Virus record (IMG/VR): IMGVR_UViG_3300031257_000001
Location: 40,327 to 104,326 of that record
Origin: a virus
Strand: one strand, 5' to 3'
DNA: 64,000 bases
The notes beneath the pieces were generated by a model. It saw only the letters and a program-made list of their open reading frames with translations, searched no databases and had not been told where the DNA came from. The position numbers and the translations under genes were made by a program. Below are positions 16,474-24,100 of the stretch, piece by piece; positions within the stretch are counted from its first letter, which is position 1, and each line of letters begins with the position of its first letter.

Positions 16474-19031
16474 TGGCATTCATCGACGAACCAGCAACGA
16501 TCACCATCCAGCTGATCAGCAACGCGAAGGGCTCGCTGATCTTCGCGCCTGTTGGCGGCGTCGCGATGGAGATCCCGGCGACCCTGCTGACTGGCAATCT
16601 CGTTCAGCCGGTGGTGGTGGTTCGTGCCCGCGCTCTGTCTCCCAACCGTGTCCGCATCGACTTCGATGGGCCGTTGGACACCAACAGCCAATTGCTGGAT
16701 CGTGAGAACTACAAGATCACGCCCACCGCCGGCGGAGCCATCGTCACCATCTTGAGCGTCCACGAGCCTTCCAGCGCATCACCTCTGTTCATCGAGTTGG
16801 AAGTCACCGAGATGACGGACGGCTCGGCATACGAGGCCATTGTCAACGACGGCTCCACAGACCCGGTGACCTCGGATAGCGTCCCAGTCACCTCCACGCC
16901 CGAAGCGTTCACAGGGCTCGGTGAAATCCCATTTGTGCTGTTGGTCATCGCGGCTTCCGAGACCACAGCAGAGGTGCGCTTCAGCGAGACCATGCGAGCG
17001 TTCGGTGACATCACGGACCCGAGCAGCTACAGCTTTGACTTGGGTCTAATCGTGGAGGAAGTGCTACTGGTGTCCGGAAGCACGGTGACGCTTCAGACTT
17101 CAGCACAGAACCCGGGAACGCTGTACACGGCAACCATCACCGGGTCATTCGAGGATGGCTCAAAGAACCCACTGGTGGTACCGGCCACCAGCCCGATGCT
17201 AGGGTTTGTCGAGGGGTTGCCCGATCCGGAGGCGTTGAACCTCCGCATGTACAACTTCCTGATCCAGGGGATGCGCAACGAGGACCAGCGCGTGGGCGAG
17301 CAGTTCTGGGAGCGCTACCTGGAGGGTCCGCAAGTCAGCTGGAAGGTCACCACGGGCGTCATCCTGGCCATCCCGCTTCTGTGGAGTGTGACCGAGATTC
17401 CAGATGAGTTCTTGCGCTACCTCAAGAACATCGTGGGGTGGACGGACGATCTGAACGCCATCACAGACGCGCTGGATTCGGCCACGCTTAGAAGGCTGAT
17501 CGCCAACTCAGTGGCGTTCTGGAAAACCCGTGGAAACGAGACCAGCACAGGGGACCTCCTGCGATTGATCACCGCGGAGCGTGTGCGCATTGTCAATTGG
17601 TTCCAGCTTCGGTTTATCGTGGGCGAGACGGAGCTCAGCCAGGAGTTTGAGGGGCACGATTATTGGATTACAAGATTCCGTGATCTGGCCCGAGCGCCTG
17701 TACAGCTGTTGAACAGCATCGCGATTGTGCCGAGCGGCAGTCCTTATGTTGGAACAGTGGTGTCCAATGCGGACGGGTTGCTATTGTTTGTGTCATCAAC
17801 AGGGGCGATAGGCGACGTGCTAGTCGGTGGCAATCAAGCGTTGTTGTTGTCCAAACAGACCGCATCCGATGGATATGGTGAAGCTGCTGTATACTGGTAT
17901 GGATCCGTAGCTGCCGGGACGCAATACACCATATTCAGCACAGATGACTTTTTTGTTGGCCAATATGAACTTGGCGGCGTTAGATCGTCGCACAGCACCA
18001 TCGTCGATCTGACATCGTTCCCGGAAGGTGGTGACGAATTCACATCCACCATCCACAGTACGCAGGATGGAGAGACTGTAGTTGTTGGATTCATTGCAAG
18101 GCGCGCTGGGGCATATGGTATCTATGTTGAAGAATCCAGCAATGTGGATGTTTTGAGCAGATCTAGCAATTCCAGCACCATAGGTGATGTTGGGGTGTTG
18201 TTGCCGCACGGCTTGGTTGGTGGCGTAACGTATGGATACACAGCTCCAAATGAATCGCTTAGGCCAAGCTATTCCACTGTTCTTATGGCAATGAGTATCC
18301 CTGGTGTTGATGCCGTCCCTAGGGAATACACATCCGGTGACGAATGTGTGTACAATGTGAGGATCGTGGATAGTGGCGATCTGAATCGTCAATTGGTCAT
18401 CGACTTGCTCAAGCTGACGCGGCCGATTGGCGAGCGAATCGAGGTGGACTTTATCGCGTTCTTGGATGAGTTCACGACGCCCGACGACAACAGCCAGTGG
18501 ACGGGCAACACGACGATACAAGACGGGCATCTCACGGTGCTGACCGCGGACCCCGAGACATATGTGTCGCTGGACCGCGCTTTCGATTGGACCAACTACG
18601 TGTTCACAGTTCGGATGCGGTGGCAAGGCGACTCGGCCGCCGTGCGGTTCTATCGCTCCGGTCCGGATGACTATTATGAAGCGCAGCTGGACGTGGTTGC
18701 GAACACGCTCACCCTTGTCACGGTGCTCGCCGGGACCCCCACAACGCTCGCGACCGTGAATCTGGTGGACTTCGATCTGGCGTTGCTCAATGATGTCTGG
18801 TACAGCCTCCGTGTGGAGGCATCGCCCGAAGGCACCAACGCCGTCATCAAAGTCGCCATTGATAACAATCAAATCCTCGTGGAAGCCAACCCGGACCATG
18901 CCAACGGCTCGTTTGGGATAGTGGCCACCGGAACGCTCGCTGAATTGGACATCGCTGAGTTGTTCCTTAACCCGTTGGAATCATCTCGGATTGGACTCGG
19001 CAACGTCGTTGAGTCCAACTTTGACCTGTAA
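16473..19031 (+). CDS. Large tail protein with gpI-like core, Ig-like N-terminus and LamG-like C-terminus
   Basis: 852 residues. Residues about 45-240 look like two Ig-like domains (RVRIDFDGPLDTNSQLLDRENY, then AEVRFSETMRAFGDI). The core at about 255-410 matches gpI-type tail proteins (LRMYNFLIQGMRNEDQRV, then EFLRYLKNIVGWTDD and FWKTRGNETSTGDLLRLITA). Residues about 670-840 look like a LamG/concanavalin-type sandwich (VSLDRAFDWTNYVFTVRMRW). Such proteins attach fibres to the baseplate; the LamG end may bind sugars. Bases about 17640-18360 are AT-richer, hinting at a swapped segment. Confidence 0.72.
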   Translation: MAFIDEPATITIQLISNAKGSLIFAPVGGVAMEIPATLLTGNLVQPVVVVRARALSPNRVRIDFDGPLDTNSQLLDRENYKITPTAGGAIVTILSVHEPSSASPLFIELEVTEMTDGSAYEAIVNDGSTDPVTSDSVPVTSTPEAFTGLGEIPFVLLVIAASETTAEVRFSETMRAFGDITDPSSYSFDLGLIVEEVLLVSGSTVTLQTSAQNPGTLYTATITGSFEDGSKNPLVVPATSPMLGFVEGLPDPEALNLRMYNFLIQGMRNEDQRVGEQFWERYLEGPQVSWKVTTGVILAIPLLWSVTEIPDEFLRYLKNIVGWTDDLNAITDALDSATLRRLIANSVAFWKTRGNETSTGDLLRLITAERVRIVNWFQLRFIVGETELSQEFEGHDYWITRFRDLARAPVQLLNSIAIVPSGSPYVGTVVSNADGLLLFVSSTGAIGDVLVGGNQALLLSKQTASDGYGEAAVYWYGSVAAGTQYTIFSTDDFFVGQYELGGVRSSHSTIVDLTSFPEGGDEFTSTIHSTQDGETVVVGFIARRAGAYGIYVEESSNVDVLSRSSNSSTIGDVGVLLPHGLVGGVTYGYTAPNESLRPSYSTVLMAMSIPGVDAVPREYTSGDECVYNVRIVDSGDLNRQLVIDLLKLTRPIGERIEVDFIAFLDEFTTPDDNSQWTGNTTIQDGHLTVLTADPETYVSLDRAFDWTNYVFTVRMRWQGDSAAVRFYRSGPDDYYEAQLDVVANTLTLVTVLAGTPTTLATVNLVDFDLALLNDVWYSLRVEASPEGTNAVIKVAIDNNQILVEANPDHANGSFGIVATGTLAELDIAELFLNPLESSRIGLGNVVESNFDL

Positions 19032-19042
19032 GGGCCCTCCCC

Positions 19043-22000
19043 ATGACCACCGGTTCTGAATTCGTCAACATCACTGACAAAGCAATTCTCGGTCACCTCG
19101 ACATGAAGGATCGGTTTCTGGAATACCTTAAGACTGCATCCGAACTGTCGGTGAAGAGTCTGTGGAATGTGGACGGTGTTTTCGACATCAAATTGACGTT
19201 GTCTTCGCCCGGCGCAAACCAGATTCAAGTTGACGGAGCATCGTTGATCGTGGATGGCATTGGGCATCTGTTGGATGTGAATTCCATTTATCCAAGCAGA
19301 ATTGCCAGCTTTGAAAATGCGAATGGCATCGATTACGATGTGGGATTTCACTATGCAGAGCGCCCCGTAGGGATCCGCATCAACCCCAGGACGGGCCAAC
19401 CTGAGTACGTGAAATGGCGAGAAGTCATCGGCGAACCAGCAGCGCCAAGTTCTGTAGTCGACCACGGGAACGGCACCATCACATTCAACGTGAACAGCGT
19501 CACCGAATCTGGTGTGGACAACGCTGGACGTTTGGTGTTGGTCTACAAGAATGAGCCTGCTGAAGGTGCAACGTCTGAATCTTTGGCAATGGAAGAGCTG
19601 TTGGTTGCATATTCCGGCGGCAACAACTTGGTCACGACAAGCGGTGCTCTTGGGCAATCGTCGCCTTCCACAACAGCATCAGACTACACAGTGATTCTGC
19701 TTGGCGTCAGCGTCAAACGGAATATCAGCTTGGAGGGGGCATCTGGTTTCATGTTCGTTGGCGTGGTGACGGGGAATGGTGGGACGCCCACTGCATTCGA
19801 CAACACCAATCAACGTCTACTCAAGACGTTCCAAGACAGCACACAAGTCACCTTCACACCATACGGTTGGTTGACGGCTGGGACTGTGCAAGGAGCATTT
19901 GAGCAGGTGGTTAGTTTGCTAGGGGCCGAGGGGACCGGCGTGGATGATGGCTCCAACAAGATTGGTTGTGATGACGACAATTGGCACATGTACTATTCCG
20001 CTGATGGATTGGATGAAGACGGTTGGGGTGGGATAGGTGCATTGGGCGACTCTGGGCAGCCAGACGGTTGGGTCTCCGGACTATCCAACATAGACTTGGA
20101 ATCTGTGATGGATCGCATTGATGCGGTCCTCCGTCAGCGTCGTCAATTCACAGGAACATTGGGTGATGACACGGTCAATTCCAGAGGGGATGTCCAACGC
20201 GATCAACCCGAAACATCAGTCGCATCCAATGGTGGATTGTGGATACTACAGAAGCTACACACGGCATCGCCAAGTCCCAAATCGTCATACCGGCTAGCAG
20301 ATGGAAGTTCTGGACGGAACCCGTGGCTGATTGCTGAAACCAGTTCGGATCACCATGCAGGACACCAACGTGTCTTCCGCGCTGTGACAGACAGCGATTT
20401 GATGTTGCAGGGACGTTTTGATCGCGTCAAGATTTGCAATGAATCAACAACCATGACCCATCTGCTTCACGCAGTGGGTGGTTTGCACTTGAATGATTGT
20501 GGCATTGATTGTGGGGCCATTGATATTAACGGTTACAGAGCGGCAACTGGCAATTCCGTGACGATGCCAACTTTCAAAAGGTGCTTTTGCGGATCAGTCA
20601 ATGATGCTGGAATCGGAGTTGGATACACAGCGGCTGATGCCACATTGCGTTTTTGCAACGATTACAGCAACCCAAATATGCCTCCGGGGGCCGTATTTGA
20701 GGACTGTTTGATTGAATCGCCAAACCAAGTCACGTATGATCACGCCGCCGTGGAATTCGACCAATTGACCGCGGATTGGACGACGCTGTGGGGCGCGGAC
20801 GATGATGTGTACAACGGATCAATCACGTTTCGCAGTTGTGTTTTCGTACAAAAACATCCAAATCACACACTAGTAAAGGGGCACTCATCTTGGGGTGGTT
20901 GTCAGATCGTTTTTGAGAATTGTGTGTTCATCGGTCGAAGTGATCAAGAAGCCACGTTAATTGACATCAGCGGCATGGAGGATGTACATTTCAGGAATTG
21001 CTCCGTATTTGCTCCCAATGGCAACGTCTTGTTGGCCAGTGCAGTGAAACGTTGTTCAATCGATGGCATGTTCATCTATTGCGACGACGGTGATGGCAGC
21101 GGCACGTCGCACCAACTGTTCACATTCCAAGGAACTGGCACTGGGTATTCCAACGATTGTCGTGTATCAAATGTGGTGTGCCAAATTGAGGGCTCCGGCG
21201 TGTTTGATGGAACCGTGAGTGTTGAATCTGCAATCACACTGACATCGTGTTACGTTGACGGTTTCAACGTTCAGGTAAATGCAGGTGAACTACCCCGTGG
21301 CAATTGGTTGAATCTTGGATACATCTCAGGTTGCAACATCAGGTGGTCCGCAGGCCCATCATGTACTGGGAGGCAAGCCGATGATTATGACGACATCTCA
21401 CTCATCGGTGCCAAGGTTTCCAACCTGCAATACAAGGTTGATTGCGCCACAGAAGATGCTGGATATGCTTCATTCGTTTGCAAGATGGGTGACAACTCGA
21501 CACTGCTGGATCCACAGTTCACACTGACAACGCAAGATTCCGTTGGTGACGGGTACAAAGCTACGTTTGGATTCGTGTCATCTGAATTTGCCACAATCAA
21601 TGGCGGGTTCATGCATGATGCCTCAACGTATGGTAAGAAGAATTTCAGCTCTGATGGACGGTACTACTTTGAAGGGAGCGAATGGTGCGCCATCCGGAAC
21701 CACTCCATCTACTCGGAGCCATCATATTTGCATGGTGCGCTAGGTTGCATCATCTCATTCAAGAGCTCATTCAGCTCACGTTGCGTTATTGATGGGAACA
21801 ACATCAGATTCCCTGGGACCAGGATGGCCAATTCCAAGCATGTGCTGTATGCTGAGGCTGCTAGCTTCTGCAGCTTCTCAAACAACATGATGGAGTCCTA
21901 CACCACAGGTGCCACTTCGTTTGGATCTGGCATTCTCAAATTTGACAATGCCATCAGCACAAATGGGTTGTGCCAAGTCATCGCCAATAACGTGAAAATG

Positions 22001-22144
22001 GCGGGGGCTGATGGGTACTTCATTGACATCGACTCCGGTGCGTTTTCCAACGGCATCATCAAAAACAATGTGCTGAATCATGGCGGCACAACCGTCAACG
22101 GGACACCAACGAGTAGCTACGTTTCAGATAACATCAACGTGTGA
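19043..22144 (+). CDS. Tail fibre/spike with parallel beta-helix
   Basis: 1033 residues. Residues 1-280 form an attachment and adaptor part. From about 450 onward there are repeated short strands of the type FRSCVFV, IVFENCVFIG, VHFRNCSVFAP and CSIDGMFIY, the ladder pattern of right-handed parallel beta-helices in tailspikes and depolymerases. Cys and Asn ladders are prominent. No catalytic triad can be fixed by eye. The gene is distinctly more AT-rich and uses different codons than the baseplate genes, typical of exchanged receptor-binding genes. Last gene before the lysis region. Confidence 0.75.
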   Translation: MTTGSEFVNITDKAILGHLDMKDRFLEYLKTASELSVKSLWNVDGVFDIKLTLSSPGANQIQVDGASLIVDGIGHLLDVNSIYPSRIASFENANGIDYDVGFHYAERPVGIRINPRTGQPEYVKWREVIGEPAAPSSVVDHGNGTITFNVNSVTESGVDNAGRLVLVYKNEPAEGATSESLAMEELLVAYSGGNNLVTTSGALGQSSPSTTASDYTVILLGVSVKRNISLEGASGFMFVGVVTGNGGTPTAFDNTNQRLLKTFQDSTQVTFTPYGWLTAGTVQGAFEQVVSLLGAEGTGVDDGSNKIGCDDDNWHMYYSADGLDEDGWGGIGALGDSGQPDGWVSGLSNIDLESVMDRIDAVLRQRRQFTGTLGDDTVNSRGDVQRDQPETSVASNGGLWILQKLHTASPSPKSSYRLADGSSGRNPWLIAETSSDHHAGHQRVFRAVTDSDLMLQGRFDRVKICNESTTMTHLLHAVGGLHLNDCGIDCGAIDINGYRAATGNSVTMPTFKRCFCGSVNDAGIGVGYTAADATLRFCNDYSNPNMPPGAVFEDCLIESPNQVTYDHAAVEFDQLTADWTTLWGADDDVYNGSITFRSCVFVQKHPNHTLVKGHSSWGGCQIVFENCVFIGRSDQEATLIDISGMEDVHFRNCSVFAPNGNVLLASAVKRCSIDGMFIYCDDGDGSGTSHQLFTFQGTGTGYSNDCRVSNVVCQIEGSGVFDGTVSVESAITLTSCYVDGFNVQVNAGELPRGNWLNLGYISGCNIRWSAGPSCTGRQADDYDDISLIGAKVSNLQYKVDCATEDAGYASFVCKMGDNSTLLDPQFTLTTQDSVGDGYKATFGFVSSEFATINGGFMHDASTYGKKNFSSDGRYYFEGSEWCAIRNHSIYSEPSYLHGALGCIISFKSSFSSRCVIDGNNIRFPGTRMANSKHVLYAEAASFCSFSNNMMESYTTGATSFGSGILKFDNAISTNGLCQVIANNVKMAGADGYFIDIDSGAFSNGIIKNNVLNHGGTTVNGTPTSSYVSDNINV

Positions 22145-22175
22145 TGCAACTCGACGCTGGTGACAAGTACAGGAT

Positions 22176-22832
22176 ATGATTCCCAACACTATGACTGACT
22201 ATCTCAACTCCACCGAGTTTCGAGCCGCCCTGCTCGTGGCGGTGCCTACACTGTTGGTCCTCTTGCGCAGGGTGACGCCACTGCTGGACCTCACCACGTG
22301 GCCAAAGTGGTTGCAACCGGTGCCACCGTTGCTGCTCGCTGGGCTACCTGTGCTCGTGGGTGAACTTGAATCCTGCGCAAGTACCGGGGCTGCGTTTCTC
22401 GCTGCGCTGTTCGAAGGGCTCGCCGCGATCGGCGCGTGGCATGGGTTGAAGCGACTGAAACCCGGTGGCGTGGCGAAGGCATCTGCGGTGTCGTTGATTC
22501 TTCTGCTCACTGGGTGTGCTGGATCTCTTGAGACATCTCGCAGCCGGGGCCAGCTGGTGCCGCGCACGGCAAGCGAACCGCGCGACGAGGCACGGTGCAG
22601 ACAACTGGATGATCGCAGGACGCTCTGGGGTGGACTCGGGAAGGGTGCGTTGGGACTAGTCACAGCGGAGGCCGCGGTCACGACCCAGATCGATCAGCTG
22701 GACCGGCGCTATCGGCCCGGAGCGAAGATTGCCGTGATCAGCTCAGCTGCCGCGGTGGCTGCGTTCGGAGTGGCCGTGATTTACGTGTCCGAGGAATCCG
22801 GCAACCGATGGGCTGAGGAGTGCAGCCAGTAA
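22176..22832 (+). CDS. Membrane protein with an internal lipobox; holin/lysis candidate
   Basis: 218 residues. Three hydrophobic segments lie at about 16-33, 45-61 and 71-90, holin-like. At residues 99-114 the same frame contains a complete lipoprotein signal (VAKASAVSLILLLTGC), whose V99 is a GTG codon that could start a nested 120-residue lipoprotein. Another hydrophobic stretch is near 183-204. Either this is one membrane protein, or a holin with an in-frame nested lipoprotein. An ATG at 22191 is an alternative start. The neighbourhood of membrane and lipoprotein genes supports a lysis role. Confidence 0.5.
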   Translation: MIPNTMTDYLNSTEFRAALLVAVPTLLVLLRRVTPLLDLTTWPKWLQPVPPLLLAGLPVLVGELESCASTGAAFLAALFEGLAAIGAWHGLKRLKPGGVAKASAVSLILLLTGCAGSLETSRSRGQLVPRTASEPRDEARCRQLDDRRTLWGGLGKGALGLVTAEAAVTTQIDQLDRRYRPGAKIAVISSAAAVAAFGVAVIYVSEESGNRWAEECSQ

Positions 22833-22846
22833 GGCGCGAGGCCCGC

Positions 22847-22993
22847 ATGTGGCCCGATCGCCGCCCAGTCTACCTCGAATGCCAACCACCATTGTGGGAC
22901 CGCGTTGCGGTGCGTGCCGGGTGCTGGGTTTGGGCAGGAATGTTAGCGTTGGCTGCAGCTGTGGTGCTGATGAGTGTCGCGTTTCTGCGGTAA
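22847..22993 (+). CDS. Small single-span membrane protein
   Basis: 48 residues from ATG 22847 to TAA 22991-22993, 14 bases after the previous gene. Charged N-terminus with Trp and Cys, then a C-terminal transmembrane segment (WVWAGMLALAAAVVLMSVAFL) ending in Arg. Its stop codon overlaps the AAGGAG ribosome site of the protease gene, tying the two together in translation. Holin, antiholin or spanin partner are all possible. Confidence 0.5.
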   Translation: MWPDRRPVYLECQPPLWDRVAVRAGCWVWAGMLALAAAVVLMSVAFLR

Positions 22994-23003
22994 GGAGTGG
23001 CGT

Positions 23004-23777
23004 GTGACAGAAATCAAATGTTGTGGGTGTCTGCCTGATCCAATCGACCACAGACACCACGCTGATTTTGAGAGACTTGGGCTTACGGCGGGCACAGAGC
23101 AGTGGCCGTCGCTTCGTGCATTTTGCGGCGAGGTACTCAACCAGCAGAGCACCAGCTCGTGCGTGCCGCATGCGATTCTGGACGCCGAGCGGACCACGCT
23201 CCGTGCGCGCCACCTGATTGATGCGCCGCTCGGGTCGATTCTGCAGCTGTACTACGGTGCGCGCTTTCGAAGCGGCCTGCATGGCAGCGATGACGGTTGC
23301 TACCCGAGCGTGGCCATTTTTGAGCTGGAAGCCAACGGGATTGCGCCGGCATTCCAATGGCCATTCGCACCAATGCATGTGCAGAAGCGCCCGCCAATTG
23401 CCGCGACTCGTGATGCCTATGAACGTCGGGGCATGCGCGACACCTATGCAATACACGAATCGACGGTGGATGGTCGAATCGCCGCAATGCGTGCGGCACT
23501 CAACGCTAAGCGCGCCGGCACAATGCAGATACCGGTTGACCGCGCGATGATGTTCTCCAACGGTGTCACGTTGATAGAGTATGCCAAGCTTGGAGCAATA
23601 GAAGGCTATCACCTTGTCGAATTCGTTGCGCTTGCCGATGACGGTGGGCCATGTGTCGAAATCAAAAACAGCTGGGGCAGCGGTTGGCGAGATGGTGGCT
23701 ATGCCTACCTGGATCGCGGTTTCATCGACAACACACAATCGCTCTACATCATAGACCCGAAGGACCCACCGCGATGA
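23004..23777 (+). CDS. Papain-family (C1-like) cysteine protease in the lysis region
   Basis: 257 residues from the GTG at 23004, selected because AAGGAG (22992-22997) lies 6 bases upstream. The catalytic Cys motif is LNQQSTSSCVPHA (about residue 48), His is in GYHLVEFVAL (about 203) and Asn in EIKNSWGSGWRDGGYAYL (about 222), giving the Gln-Cys-His-Asn set of papain-fold enzymes. No signal peptide. It sits among membrane and lipobox genes where an endolysin is usually found, and no other endolysin is seen here. It may cleave envelope peptide bonds or act on host proteins; the substrate is unknown. Confidence 0.75.
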   Translation: MTEIKCCGCLPDPIDHRHHADFERLGLTAGTEQWPSLRAFCGEVLNQQSTSSCVPHAILDAERTTLRARHLIDAPLGSILQLYYGARFRSGLHGSDDGCYPSVAIFELEANGIAPAFQWPFAPMHVQKRPPIAATRDAYERRGMRDTYAIHESTVDGRIAAMRAALNAKRAGTMQIPVDRAMMFSNGVTLIEYAKLGAIEGYHLVEFVALADDGGPCVEIKNSWGSGWRDGGYAYLDRGFIDNTQSLYIIDPKDPPR

Positions 23778-24064
23778 AGTGGCTACTGCTGGCAGCATTG
23801 CTCTGTGCCTGTCGTCCAGTCTACAATCCTACAGACCCGCAAGACGTAGACGGTGGCGGAGCGTCTGATTGCGCAGCCATGTGTTCCACGCTCGAACAGC
23901 TTGGCTGTGACAAGGAATGGGGAATTGATCCTGAAGACGGTCCGTGTCTCGAGTGGTGTACTGCACGTGAAAGTGATCCGAAGTCACCAACAATGTGCCC
24001 TGCACAAGTGGCCAAGGCGACAAGTTGTAATGAGGCCAACCAACTCAGCCAATGTGGGGATTGA
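23774..24064 (+). CDS. Small Cys-rich predicted lipoprotein
   Basis: 96 residues, start overlapping the protease stop (ATGA). Signal MKWLLLAALLCACRP gives a lipobox with the modified Cys at about residue 13. The mature part has several Cys (CAAMC, LGC, PCLEWC, MC, SC, QC), suggesting disulphides in the periplasm. Could be an outer-membrane spanin or an envelope-modifying lipoprotein. No family recognised. Confidence 0.6.
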   Translation: MKWLLLAALLCACRPVYNPTDPQDVDGGGASDCAAMCSTLEQLGCDKEWGIDPEDGPCLEWCTARESDPKSPTMCPAQVAKATSCNEANQLSQCGD

Positions 24065-24100
24065 TCAGCTCGTAGCTGGAAGACACACTATCTTAGCTGA

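Noticed and set aside
22152-22180. Promoter before the holin-like gene (TATGAT at 22175)
   Set aside because: No acceptable -35 at 16-18 bases. Left out as a feature.
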